This document shows positions 34,668-43,140 of a stretch of DNA of 64,000 nucleotides, one piece after another. This stretch comes from Sphingomonas sp. (GTDB taxonomy: Bacteria > Pseudomonadota > Alphaproteobacteria > Sphingomonadales > Sphingomonadaceae): contig NZ_JAGHZV010000013.1 of the NCBI RefSeq assembly GCF_017745215.1, forward strand, positions 62,001-126,000. The letters are read 5' to 3'. Numbering within the stretch: position 1 is the first letter of the stretch; each line of letters starts with the position of its first letter. A program made the position numbers and the translations under genes. The notes below the pieces were generated by a model, which saw nothing but the letters and a program-made list of their open reading frames with translations, was not told where the DNA came from and made no database searches.

Positions 34668-35411
34668 TCAGATCGAGGCGCCGCCGGAAACGTCGATCGC
34701 CGCACCGGTGATGTACGAAGCGTCGTCGCTCGCGAGGAAGGCGGCGAGCGCGGCGACTTCCTCGGGCTTGCCGAAGCGGTTGAGCACGGTGATGCTCTCC
34801 AGCAGCTCGTGCAGCTCGCCTTCGCTCGGCGCCATGTCCGTCGCGATCGGGCCCGGCTGGATCACGTTGACCAGGATGCCGCGCGGGCCGAGATCGCGCG
34901 CCCAGGAGCGCCCGAACGAGGCCAGCGCCGCCTTGGTCGCGGCATAGCTGCCGAGCCCGCCGAACGGCGAGACGTCGCCGACCACGCTGCCGACCAGCAC
35001 GATGCGCCCGCCGTCGGGGATGTGCGGCAGCGCCGCAAGCGTGCCCGCGACCACGCCATCGACATTGACGCCGAAGATGCGGCGATATTCGGCGAAATTC
35101 TCCTGGTCGACGGGCGCGAAGCCCGCGACGCCGGCATTGTGGACGAGGATGTCGATCGCGCCGAGCGTCTCGGCCGCCTTGGCCACCGCCGCCTCGACCG
35201 CCGCGGGATCGGCGGCGTCGGCCTGGATCGCCAGGCCCTTCACGCCCTCGGACTCGATCGCGGCGAGCGTCGCCTTGGCCGCCTCATGATTGCCGGCATA
35301 GGTGAAGACGACGTCGGCGCCTTCGGCGGCATAGCGCTTGACGATCGCGGCGCCGATTCCGCGCGATCCGCCGGTCACGAACGCGCGCTTGCCTGCAAGT
35401 TTCTTGCTCAT
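34668..35411 (-). CDS. Short-chain dehydrogenase/reductase controlled by ArsR-type repressor
   Basis: A 247-residue FabG-like SDR: VTGGSRGIGAAIV (12-24), the HNAG motif in ILVHNAGVAG, the VLVGSVVGD serine, SYAATKAALASF with the Tyr/Lys pair, and VNVIQPGPIATDM. The start ATG follows a GGAGCAAAAAG-type site. It is divergent from an ArsR-family gene, and the gap carries an inverted repeat, so the SDR is probably repressed until a signal reaches the regulator. Substrate unknown; quinone- or carbonyl-reducing SDRs are often paired with such regulators. Confidence 0.88.
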   Translation of the reverse strand: MSKKLAGKRAFVTGGSRGIGAAIVKRYAAEGADVVFTYAGNHEAAKATLAAIESEGVKGLAIQADAADPAAVEAAVAKAAETLGAIDILVHNAGVAGFAPVDQENFAEYRRIFGVNVDGVVAGTLAALPHIPDGGRIVLVGSVVGDVSPFGGLGSYAATKAALASFGRSWARDLGPRGILVNVIQPGPIATDMAPSEGELHELLESITVLNRFGKPEEVAALAAFLASDDASYITGAAIDVSGGASI

Positions 35412-35488
35412 CTTTTTGCTCCTGTCCCCCGCGTCGGCAATCGCGTCGGCGCCCTTGGGTCGGAGCGGCAGATGGGGCGCCGGTTTTG

Positions 35489-35511
35489 ATAGTTCAATAT
35501 TCCGGAACTAT
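35489..35511. promoter_or_regulatory. Inverted repeat ATAGTTC-N9-GAACTAT, probable ArsR-family operator
   Basis: Perfect 7-bp arms (35489-35495, 35505-35511) around AATATTCCG, an AT-rich island in the gap between the divergent SDR and ArsR genes. Arm length and 16-bp centre-to-centre spacing suit a winged-helix dimer. Binding here would cover both promoters. Confidence 0.55.
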
Positions 35512-35542
35512 GAAAATGACGAAGCTTTCCTATATCGGGTGC

Positions 35543-35851
35543 ATGCAACCCTTGCTTCACCCCGATCTCAAGGACGTGAGCCTCGCCGCGGCGCTGCATG
35601 CGCTGTCGGATCCTGTGCGGCTGCAGATGGTCGCGCGGCTCGCCGAGGACGAGGCGCTCAACTGCACTGCCGCCTGCCCGTGCGACACCATCCCCAAGAG
35701 CACGCTCTCGAACCATTTCAAGGTGCTGCGCTCGGCCGGGCTGATCGAGACGCGGCCCGAGGGGCGCGAGATGGTCAACAGCCTGCGCCGCGACGCCTTC
35801 GAGGCGCGCTTCCCCGGGCTGCTCGCCGCGGTGCTGGCCAATCGGGCCTAG
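35543..35851 (+). CDS. ArsR-family transcriptional regulator
   Basis: A winged-helix repressor of about 102 residues. SLAAALHALSDPVRLQMVARL (13-33) is the typical N-terminal helix pair, and STLSNHFKVLRSAGLIETRPEGR (about 53-75) the recognition helix and wing. Three cysteines (41, 45, 47 in NCTAACPC) lie just before the recognition helix, near the classic metal/thiol-sensing spot, so metal or oxidant sensing is conceivable. The start at 35543 is preferred because earlier in-frame starts (35486, 35510, 35516) fall inside or next to the inverted-repeat operator; if the leader is short, the longer form is possible. Confidence 0.83.
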   Translation: MQPLLHPDLKDVSLAAALHALSDPVRLQMVARLAEDEALNCTAACPCDTIPKSTLSNHFKVLRSAGLIETRPEGREMVNSLRRDAFEARFPGLLAAVLANRA

Positions 35852-35961
35852 GCTTCAGGGCTGGGCGGATCGACGGTTGGGATGACGGGCTTTTCCAGTC
35901 CGGCGAGCCGTCGCCCCGAACTTGGGCGTGTGATCGATCATCGGGCGGCCCTCGTCCCTTC

Positions 35962-36048
35962 AACCGTCATCCCGGCGAAGGCCGGGACCCAGGGCGGCGA
36001 GCGATGACCTTTGTGGCCCTGGGTCCCGGCTTTCGCCGGGATGACGGC
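35962..36048. repeat. Paired palindromic repeat (REP/BIME-like), copy 4
   Basis: Two inverted units (CCGTCATCCCGGCGAAGGCC, and its complement ending GGGATGACGG) with about 30 bp between. It lies between the arsR and creD genes, both on the plus strand, about 110 bp after arsR. Confidence 0.9.
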
Positions 36049-36204
36049 TAAGAGCCTGTTTGGAAATGCGCTTCCCGGCGCGTGGCGGTGCCGCCCGAGG
36101 CGCTCGCTGCACGGCTTCTGCACGCGATTCGTACCGGAAACGCGCTTCGCCGCGGCGCACCTGCTCCCTAAGCTCGCGCCCGTCCATCCCCGACGAGGTG
36201 ACCC

Positions 36205-37602
36205 ATGAACGCCATCACGCGCAGCCCCGGCTTCCGGCTGATCCTCGCGGGCATTCCCGCGATGATGCTCGCGGTGCCGCTCTTCATGCTCTACCTCCTC
36301 GTCTACGATCGCGAGAACCAGGCCGAGACCGCGCGCGCGTCGATCGCGCAAGGCTGGGGCGGGCCGCAGCGGCTCGCCGGGCCGGTGCTCGTGCTCCCCT
36401 ACAAGGTGCAGACCAGCGAGACCGTCCAGGTCAACGGCAAGGCCGAGACGCGCACCAAGGAGGAATGGGACGAGCTCTACCTCGCCCCCGAGGCGCTGTC
36501 GCTCGACACGCGCGTCGCGCCCGAGCGCCGGCGCCGGTCGATCCACGAGACCGTGGTCTATTCGGCCGAGGTCCGCGGCGCGGCGCGCTACCGCCTTCCC
36601 GCCGATCTCGCACGGCTCAACCTCAAGCCCGAGCAGATCGCCTTCGACCGCGCCGAGCTGCGCTTCGGCGTCTCCGATCCGCGCGGGCTGCGCGCCGGGA
36701 GCAGCGTGACGGTCGGCGGCACGACGCTCGCGCCGCAGCCCGGGAACGGCCTCGCCGCGACCGGCGGTGCGGGCTTCTTCGTGCCGGTCGACGCGACGTC
36801 GCTCCAGGCCGCGCCGCTCGCCGCAAGCTTCGCCTTCGGGGTGCGCGGCCATGCCCAGCTCAGCCTGATGCCGCGCGCCGGCCAGACCGAGTGGAAGCTG
36901 ACCTCGCCCTGGCCGCACCCGAGCTTCGTCGGCGCCTTCCTGCCCGATGCGCGCCAGGTCTCGGCGCAGGGCTTCACCGCGACCTACCGGATCAGCAACC
37001 TCGCGCTAGGGGCCACCTTGCTCGCGCGCACCGACCTCGAGGCGCCGGCCGCGGCAGTGATCGCGACCAACCCCTATGCGCTCGTCCGCGGCCCTGACGC
37101 CCGTGAGAGCACGACGCCCGAGGCTGCCGTTCAGCTCGTCCAGCCGGTCGACGTCTATGCGCAGATCAACCGCTCGGTGAAATACGGCTTCCTGTTCATC
37201 GCCTTCACCTTCCTCGCCTTCCTGATGTTCGACGTGATCGGCGGGCGGCGCGTCTCGCCGGTCGAGTATCTGCTCGTCGGCGCGGGGCTGGTGCTGTTCT
37301 TCGTGATGCTGCTCGCCTTCGCCGAAGTGATGGGGTTCCTCGTCGCCTATCTCGCCGCCTCGGGCGCGATCGTCGGGCTGCTGACCGCCTATTCGGCGGC
37401 GGTGCTCGGCAGTTGGGCGCGCGCGCTGCTGATCGCGGCGCTGCTCGTCGCGCTCTATGCGACGATGTACGTGCTGCTCAGCCTCGAGGATTATGCGCTG
37501 CTCGTGGGCTCGCTGCTGCTCTTCGCGGCGCTGGCCGCGGTGATGTTCCTCACCCGCAACCTCGAATGGGGCCGCGGCGGGGAAACGGTGGCCGAGGCCT
37601 GA
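36205..37602 (+). CDS. creD: CreD-like inner-membrane protein
   Basis: A 465-residue protein with an N-terminal helix (about 12-34), a large periplasmic domain (about 35-325) and about five C-terminal helices. QGWGGPQRLAGPVLVLPY (about 49-66) and SVKYGFLFIAFTFLAFLMFD (about 330-349) are characteristic of CreD, as are VEYLLVGAGLVLFF and AYLAASGAIV. CreD belongs to the CreBC regulon in enterobacteria and is linked to envelope stability and colicin/beta-lactam tolerance; no creB/creC genes are in the window. GAGGTGACCC precedes the start. C-terminal tail short. Confidence 0.92.
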   Translation: MNAITRSPGFRLILAGIPAMMLAVPLFMLYLLVYDRENQAETARASIAQGWGGPQRLAGPVLVLPYKVQTSETVQVNGKAETRTKEEWDELYLAPEALSLDTRVAPERRRRSIHETVVYSAEVRGAARYRLPADLARLNLKPEQIAFDRAELRFGVSDPRGLRAGSSVTVGGTTLAPQPGNGLAATGGAGFFVPVDATSLQAAPLAASFAFGVRGHAQLSLMPRAGQTEWKLTSPWPHPSFVGAFLPDARQVSAQGFTATYRISNLALGATLLARTDLEAPAAAVIATNPYALVRGPDARESTTPEAAVQLVQPVDVYAQINRSVKYGFLFIAFTFLAFLMFDVIGGRRVSPVEYLLVGAGLVLFFVMLLAFAEVMGFLVAYLAASGAIVGLLTAYSAAVLGSWARALLIAALLVALYATMYVLLSLEDYALLVGSLLLFAALAAVMFLTRNLEWGRGGETVAEA

Positions 37603-37681
37603 GGTTCGGGCCGCGCGCGGGGCGGGACGAGCCGGTGCCGCGCGCGTTGGCGGCCCCGGCGGCCCGGCCTAGGATCGCGCG

Positions 37682-38620
37682 ATGCCGAAGCGCCCGCTCC
37701 TCGCGCTCGCCCTGCTCCCGCTGCTCGCCGCGGCGGGGCCCGATCGCGCGCCGAAGCTGATCCCAGGCGGGATCGACCAGGCCGAGCCCGACGGCAACAC
37801 GATCGTGCTCGAGGATGCCGGCGGGCTGGTCGTCGTCGACACCGGCCGGCACAAGGAACACCGGGCCAGGATCCTCGCCTATGCCCGCGAGCGCGGGCTG
37901 CCGATCCGCTATATCGTCAATACCCACTGGCACCTCGACCACAGCGGCGGCAACCAGGAGCTGCGCGAGGCCTATCCCGCCGCGAAGATCGTCACCGGCA
38001 GGGCGGTGTACGGCGCGATCGACGGCTTCCTCGCGCGCAACCTCGAGCGCGCCAAGGCCCGCTACGCCGATCCCGCCACGCCCGCCGACCAGAAGGCCTC
38101 CATCGCGCTGTTCCTCGAAGCGATGGACCATCGGAAGGACCTGCTCCCCGACGTGCCCGTCACCGGCACGATGAAGCTCGGCCGGCTCGAGCTCCACCTC
38201 GCCGACCACGCCGCGACCGCAGGCGACACCTGGCTCTACGACTCGGCGTCGGACACGCTGGTGAGCGGCGACCTGGTCGTGCTCCCCGTCCCCTATTTCG
38301 ACACCGCCTGCGCCGAGGGCTGGCGCCGCTCGCTCGACACGATCGCCGGGCACCGTTTCACGGCCTTGATCCCGGGCCACGGCCCCGCGCTCAGCCGCGC
38401 GCAGTTCGAGACGTACCGGATCGCCTTCGGCCGCCTCGTCGACTGCGCGGAGAGCAGCGCGCCCGCGCGGGCCTGCATCGAAGGTTGGCAGAAGGACGCC
38501 GCGCCGTTCCTCACCGACCCGAAGGACCGCGACTATGCGGCGCAGGCGATCGCCTATTACCTCGACAACAGCCTGCGCGCGCCCGGCAGGCAGGCGGCGC
38601 TTTGCGGCACTGCGGGATAG
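37682..38620 (+). CDS. Exported metallo-beta-lactamase-fold hydrolase
   Basis: A 312-residue protein with a signal peptide (LLALALLPLLAAAG, cut near 20). The zinc motif is NTHWHLDHSGG with His82, His84, Asp86 and His87; HAATAGDTWLYD (about 179-190) supplies another ligand His and the acid pair, and IPGHGP the last histidine. The fold is shared by beta-lactamases, glyoxalases, quorum-quenching lactonases and others, so the substrate cannot be named. It is 79 bp after creD and just before sdhB. No strong ribosome-binding site; GGATCG precedes the ATG. Confidence 0.82.
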   Translation: MPKRPLLALALLPLLAAAGPDRAPKLIPGGIDQAEPDGNTIVLEDAGGLVVVDTGRHKEHRARILAYARERGLPIRYIVNTHWHLDHSGGNQELREAYPAAKIVTGRAVYGAIDGFLARNLERAKARYADPATPADQKASIALFLEAMDHRKDLLPDVPVTGTMKLGRLELHLADHAATAGDTWLYDSASDTLVSGDLVVLPVPYFDTACAEGWRRSLDTIAGHRFTALIPGHGPALSRAQFETYRIAFGRLVDCAESSAPARACIEGWQKDAAPFLTDPKDRDYAAQAIAYYLDNSLRAPGRQAALCGTAG

Positions 38621-38676
38621 GAGGTTGAGCCGAAGGGCCGGATTGGCTATCGCGCGCCAGAACAAAGGATCGCACG

Positions 38677-39456
38677 ATGGCAGAATTCCTCCTTCCCAAG
38701 AACAGCCGCGTCACCAAGGGAAAGGAGCACAAGGCGCCCGGCGCGACGCGCATCCGCAAGTTCAAGATCTACCGCTACGACCCCGACAGCGGCGCCAACC
38801 CGCGCTACGACAGCTATGAGGTCGACCTCGACCATTGCGGCCCGATGGTCCTCGACGCGCTGATCAAGATCAAGTCCGAGATCGATCCCACGCTCACCTT
38901 CCGCCGCTCGTGCCGCGAAGGGATCTGCGGGTCCTGCTCGATGAACATCGACGGCAAGAACGGCCTCGCCTGCACCACCGCGATCGAGGATGTGAAGGGC
39001 GAGATCCGCATCACGCCGCTGCCGCACATGGAAGTGATCAAGGACCTCGTCCCCGATTTCACGCACTTCTATGCGCAATATGCTTCGATCAAGCCCTGGC
39101 TCCAGACCGTGTCGACCACGCCGGCGGGCAAGGAGCGGCTGCAGAGCCCGAAGGAGCGCGAGAAGCTCGACGGGCTCTACGAGTGCATCCTCTGCGCCTG
39201 CTGCTCGACCTCGTGCCCGAGCTATTGGTGGAATTCGGACCGCTTCCTGGGACCCGCGATCCTGCTCCAGGCCTATCGCTGGCTTGCCGACAGCCGCGAC
39301 GAGATGACCGGCGAGCGGCTCGACAATCTCGAGGATCCGTTCCGCCTCTATCGCTGCCACACGATCATGAACTGCGCGAACGCCTGCCCCAAGGGCCTGA
39401 ACCCCGCCAAGGCGATCGCCGAGATCAAGAAGATGGAAGCCGAGCGCACCGTCTGA
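38677..39456 (+). CDS. sdhB: Succinate dehydrogenase iron-sulfur subunit
   Basis: A 259-residue protein that carries electrons from SdhA to the quinone. The [2Fe-2S] cysteines are 79, 84, 87 and 99 (CREGICGSC...LAC); the [4Fe-4S] and [3Fe-4S] cysteines are in [12 protein letters not shown] (170-181) and [14 protein letters not shown] (227-240). AAAGGA lies upstream of the ATG. It is 8.4 kb from sdhA, so it needs its own promoter or read-through from the hydrolase gene 56 bp upstream. Complex II is otherwise complete in the window. Confidence 0.98.
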   Translation: MAEFLLPKNSRVTKGKEHKAPGATRIRKFKIYRYDPDSGANPRYDSYEVDLDHCGPMVLDALIKIKSEIDPTLTFRRSCREGICGSCSMNIDGKNGLACTTAIEDVKGEIRITPLPHMEVIKDLVPDFTHFYAQYASIKPWLQTVSTTPAGKERLQSPKEREKLDGLYECILCACCSTSCPSYWWNSDRFLGPAILLQAYRWLADSRDEMTGERLDNLEDPFRLYRCHTIMNCANACPKGLNPAKAIAEIKKMEAERTV

Positions 39457-39463
39457 CCCCGGC

Positions 39464-39910
39464 GTGAGCGACTCGCTGCCCTTCATCTTCGAGGACGATC
39501 CCGCCTTCCCCGGCTGGAAACGCTGGGAGCTGCCGGACCCCGCGAAGTTCAATGCCTTCCTCGGCGCGATGCATGTGCGCGTCGAGGGCGGCGTCGCGCG
39601 CGTGCGGATGGTGCCCGAGGAGCGCCACACCAATTTGCGCAACCACGTCCATGGCGGCGCGCTGCTCGGCTTCATGGACTGCGCGCTGTTCGGCGCGGCG
39701 CGCGGGTTCGACGTGCTGACCGCGGGCGGTGCCTCGACGCTCGACCTTTCCGCGCAGTTCATCACCGGCGCCGAGCCCGGCACGCCGCTCGAGGCCAGGG
39801 TCGAGCTGCTGCGCGAGACCGGCCGGCTGCTGTTCATGCGCGGGCTGGTGACTCAGGATGAGACCATAATAGCGAGCTTCACCGGGACCGTGCGAAAGGC
39901 TTCGGCATGA
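39464..39910 (+). CDS. PaaI-type hotdog-fold thioesterase
   Basis: A 148-residue acyl-CoA thioesterase-like protein with the hotdog motif NHVHGGALLGFMDCALFGAA (about 60-79), where HGG lies at the substrate channel, and STLDLSAQFITGAEPG, typical of PaaI/YdiI relatives. Translation starts at GTG (39464), eight bases after the sdhB stop; no good ATG exists. Its stop overlaps the zapE start in ATGA. Substrate unknown; such enzymes clear stalled acyl-CoAs. Confidence 0.84.
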   Translation: MSDSLPFIFEDDPAFPGWKRWELPDPAKFNAFLGAMHVRVEGGVARVRMVPEERHTNLRNHVHGGALLGFMDCALFGAARGFDVLTAGGASTLDLSAQFITGAEPGTPLEARVELLRETGRLLFMRGLVTQDETIIASFTGTVRKASA

Positions 39911-41025
39911 CCCGGGTCCTCGAACGCTACCAGCAACTCGTCGCCGCCGGCGAGCTCCGTCCCGACGGCGCGCAGGCCGATGTCGCGCGCCGGCTCGAGC
40001 GGCTCTCGCACGATCTCGAGGCGGGCCCGCGCGTCGGCAGCGTGCTGTGGCGGCTCTCCGGCAAGAAGCCACAGGCGCCGCGCGGCATCTACATGTGGGG
40101 CGGCGTCGGCCGCGGCAAGTCGATGCTGATGGACCTGTTCTTCGAGACGCTGAAGATCAAGCGCAAGCGCCGCGTCCATTTCCACGAGTTCATGCTCGAG
40201 GTGCACGACCGGCTCGAGGCGCTGCGCAAGCGCGACATCGCCGATCCGGTCATCGTCGTGGCGCGCGAGATGGCCGGCGACCTGCGCCTGCTCGCCTTCG
40301 ACGAGCTGGTGGTCAACAACCCCGCCGACGCGATGATCCTCTCGCGGCTGTTCACCGAGATGATGAGCCAGGGCGTGGCGATGGTCGCCACCTCCAACCG
40401 CCCGCCGCGCGACCTCTACAAGGACGGGATCAACCGCTCGCTGTTCCTGCCCTTCATCTTCCTGATCGAGGAGCGGATGGAAATCCATGCGCTCAACGGC
40501 CCGACCGACTATCGGCTCGATCGCCTGGGCAGCATGGACACCTGGCTCGTTCCCAACGGCGCCGAGGCGACCGCGGAATTGTCGAAGGCCTTCTTCCGCC
40601 TGACCGACTATCCGGTCGAGGATCGCGCCAAGGTTCCGGCCTGCGACATCCCCGTCCATGGCGGGCGCGAGATGCACGTGCCCAAATGCCTGAAGGGCGT
40701 GGCGGTCTTCTCGTTCAAGCGGCTGTGCGGCGAGGCGCGCGGCGCCGCCGATTATCTCGCGATCGCGCGGCGCTTCCACACCGTGATCATCGTCGGCATC
40801 CCCCGCCTCGGCCCCGAGAACCGCAACGAAGCGGCGCGCTTCGTCACGCTGATCGACGCGCTCTACGAGAACAAGGTCAAGCTGCTCGCCTCGGCCGATG
40901 CGCTGCCCGACGACCTCTACCTTTCCGGCGACGGCGCCTTCGAGTTCGAGCGCACCGCGTCGCGATTGCACGAGATGCAGTCGAAGGATTATCTCGCGCA
41001 GGGGCATGGCGGCACCGCCGATTGA
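39907..41025 (+). CDS. zapE: Cell division protein ZapE (AFG1-family ATPase)
   Basis: A 372-residue P-loop ATPase. The Walker A is GGVGRGKSMLMD (about 61-72), the Walker B is LRLLAFDELVV, and PPRDLYKDGINRSLFLPFI is the sensor region typical of AFG1/LACE1/ZapE. In bacteria ZapE binds FtsZ and acts late in constriction; mitochondrial homologues work in respiratory-complex turnover, and the location right after sdhB is a common alphaproteobacterial arrangement. Coupled to the thioesterase gene by ATGA. Confidence 0.94.
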   Translation: MTRVLERYQQLVAAGELRPDGAQADVARRLERLSHDLEAGPRVGSVLWRLSGKKPQAPRGIYMWGGVGRGKSMLMDLFFETLKIKRKRRVHFHEFMLEVHDRLEALRKRDIADPVIVVAREMAGDLRLLAFDELVVNNPADAMILSRLFTEMMSQGVAMVATSNRPPRDLYKDGINRSLFLPFIFLIEERMEIHALNGPTDYRLDRLGSMDTWLVPNGAEATAELSKAFFRLTDYPVEDRAKVPACDIPVHGGREMHVPKCLKGVAVFSFKRLCGEARGAADYLAIARRFHTVIIVGIPRLGPENRNEAARFVTLIDALYENKVKLLASADALPDDLYLSGDGAFEFERTASRLHEMQSKDYLAQGHGGTAD

Positions 41026-41047
41026 CGGTCTATAGACTCTCCCGACA

Positions 41048-41065
41048 GCGGTGTCCGAACACCGC
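41048..41065. promoter_or_regulatory. Inverted repeat GCGGTGT-CCGA-ACACCGC
   Basis: Seven-bp perfect arms, 20 bp upstream of the GH2 start codon and just after a TATAGACT that could be a -10 box. It may be an operator for a sugar-responsive repressor or an mRNA hairpin in the leader. Confidence 0.4.
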
Positions 41066-41084
41066 GCGAGGCAGGGAGAGCGCG

Positions 41085-42932
41085 ATGCGGCGGCTGATTT
41101 CGAGGATTGGACTGATGCTGGCCGCGCTCCTCGCCCAGCCGGCGGCGGCGCAAGTGCTTGCCGCGGCGGACATGCGGCCCTCGCTCAGCCTCGACGGCGC
41201 CTGGCACTGGTCGGTCGACCCCTTCCGCGACGGCATGGCCGGCTTCCATGGCGGCCCGCCGGGGCCGAGCACGCGGCGCTATGCCGACATCGACGTCGCC
41301 GACACCGAGGCCAAGGACCCGACCGCGCTGTTCGAGTTCGACCTCCAGCGCTCGCCCGTCGCGCACCTGCCGGGCAGCTGGATCGGCCATGCGCCGGAGA
41401 TGCGCTATTACAACGGCCTCGTCTGGTACCAGCGCAGCATCACCCTGCCCGCGCGCTGGCGCTCGACCGCCAAGCGCTTCTTCCTGCGCTTCGGTGCGGC
41501 GGACTATGCCGCGAGCGTGTGGATGAACGGCAAGAAGCTCGGCGAGCATCGCGGCGGCTTCACGCCCTTCGCCTTCGAAGTCACCGACGTGCTGCGCGGC
41601 GGCGACAACCAGATCACCGTCGGCGTCGATTCGACGCGCACCCCCGACGACGTGCCGCCGCCGGTGACCGACTGGGAGAATTACGGCGGCATCACGCGAT
41701 CGGTGACGCTGATCGGCGTGCCCGAGACCTATGTCGACGACGCCTGGGTACGCCTCACCCGCGACGGCCGGATCGCCGCGACCGTCCACCTCGACGGACC
41801 GGCGCGCGAACAGCCGGTGACGGTGCGCATCCCCGCGCTGGGTTTCGCGCTGACGGGCAAGGCCGATGCCGATGGCAATTGGACGGGCACCGTCGCGGCG
41901 CCCAAGGGGCTGCAACGCTGGTCGCCCGAGACGCCGAAGCTCTACGACGTCGAGATCGCCGCCGGCGAGGATTTGCTGCGCGACCGCATCGGCTTCCGCA
42001 CGGTCGAAGTGCGCGGCGCCGACATCCTCCTGAACGGCAAGCCGATCTTCCTGCGCGGCATTTCGGTGCACGGCGAGGAGCTCGGCGCGAACCCGGTGCG
42101 CGACATCAGCCCCGCCGCGGCGCGCGCGCTGCTGAGCGAAGTGAAGGTCGGGCTCCACGGCAATTTCGTGCGCCTCGCGCATTATCCGCATCCCGAGACG
42201 ATGACGCGGATGGCCGACGAGCTCGGGCTGCTCGTGTGGAGCGAGGTGCCGGTCTATTGGCTGGTCAACTGGGAGAATCCCAGGACGCTCGCCGACGCGC
42301 GCAACATGGTGCGCGAGGAGATCCAGCGCGACCGCAACCGCGCCTCGATCATCCTGTGGAGCGTCGCCAACGAGACGCCGGTGAGCGATGCCCGCAACGC
42401 CTTCCTGCGCACGCTGATCGGCGACGTCCGCCGCCTCGACGACAGCCGGCTGGTGACCGCAGCGCTGCTCGCGGACCGCAAGGGGATGGTCCAGACGATC
42501 GCCGATCCGCTCGCCGCCGACCTCGATGTGATGGCGGTCAACAGCTACAACGGCTGGTACACGCCCGATGCGCTCGCCGACGTGCCCAATATCGAATGGC
42601 GGTCGCCGCCGGGGGTGACCAAGCCGCTGGTCTTCTCCGAGTTCGGCGCCGAGGCGCTGGCGGGGAACCACGACCTGGGCGCCACGCCGCACAAGTTCAG
42701 CGAGGAATATCAGGCGGCCTATTATCGCGCGACGCTGGCGATGGCGGCGAAGGTACCGAACCTGCGCGGCATGAGCCCCTGGCTGCTCAAGGACTTCCGC
42801 TCGCCGCGCCGCCAGCATCCGGTGTGGCAGCAGGGCTGGAACCGCAAGGGGCTGATCTCCGAGACGGGCCAGCGCAAGGCGGCGTTCTTCGTGCTGGCGG
42901 AGGCGTATCAGGCGCGGGAGGGGGCGAAGTAG
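41085..42932 (+). CDS. Exported glycoside hydrolase family 2 (beta-glucuronidase/galactosidase-like)
   Basis: A 615-residue GH2 enzyme with a signal peptide (LISRIGLMLAALLAQPAAAQ, cut near 23). The jelly-roll sugar-binding domain (about 35-210) has YYNGLVWYQRSI and AADYAASVWMNGKKLGEHRGGFTPF; the immunoglobulin-like domain is at 215-305; the TIM barrel (310-615) carries the acid/base Glu430 in LWSVANE and the nucleophile Glu519 in VFSEFG. NGKPIFLRGISVHGEE is the usual barrel entry. Closest in layout to beta-glucuronidases, but linkage and sugar are open. It stands alone with a promoter-proximal palindrome; GGGAG precedes the ATG at 41085. Probably periplasmic. Confidence 0.88.
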   Translation: MRRLISRIGLMLAALLAQPAAAQVLAAADMRPSLSLDGAWHWSVDPFRDGMAGFHGGPPGPSTRRYADIDVADTEAKDPTALFEFDLQRSPVAHLPGSWIGHAPEMRYYNGLVWYQRSITLPARWRSTAKRFFLRFGAADYAASVWMNGKKLGEHRGGFTPFAFEVTDVLRGGDNQITVGVDSTRTPDDVPPPVTDWENYGGITRSVTLIGVPETYVDDAWVRLTRDGRIAATVHLDGPAREQPVTVRIPALGFALTGKADADGNWTGTVAAPKGLQRWSPETPKLYDVEIAAGEDLLRDRIGFRTVEVRGADILLNGKPIFLRGISVHGEELGANPVRDISPAAARALLSEVKVGLHGNFVRLAHYPHPETMTRMADELGLLVWSEVPVYWLVNWENPRTLADARNMVREEIQRDRNRASIILWSVANETPVSDARNAFLRTLIGDVRRLDDSRLVTAALLADRKGMVQTIADPLAADLDVMAVNSYNGWYTPDALADVPNIEWRSPPGVTKPLVFSEFGAEALAGNHDLGATPHKFSEEYQAAYYRATLAMAAKVPNLRGMSPWLLKDFRSPRRQHPVWQQGWNRKGLISETGQRKAAFFVLAEAYQAREGAK

Positions 42933-42951
42933 GCCGGTCGCCCTCCACTAC

Positions 42952-43034
42952 ACCGTCATCCCGGCGAAAGCCGGGACCCAGGGTCACGGGCGATACGGCT
43001 TGCTGCCCTGGGTCCCGGCTTTCGCCGGGATGAC
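42952..43034. repeat. Paired palindromic repeat (REP/BIME-like), copy 5
   Basis: Two inverted units, CCGTCATCCCGGCGAAAGCC and its complement, with about 30 bp between, lying 20 bp after the GH2 stop and about 105 bp before the YbjQ-like gene. It may form the 3' end of the GH2 message. Confidence 0.9.
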
Positions 43035-43140
43035 GATTGTTGGAGAGCGGCAGCCCTTCTGTTTCGGCCTCGGCCAACCCTGTGCTATCCCCCACCCGAC
43101 GCCGCGCAAGGGGTGTGCGGCGCGAGGGAGGGAAGCCGCG

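Noticed and set aside
36050-36204. Possible insertion-sequence end near GAGCCTGTTTGGAAAT, upstream of creD
   Set aside because: No transposase fragment, no matching inverted end and no target duplication could be found.
40047-41084. In-frame extension making the GH2 protein 961 residues long
   Set aside because: The added part runs through zapE in another frame and is Arg-rich nonsense; a signal peptide and ribosome-binding site mark the true start at 41085.
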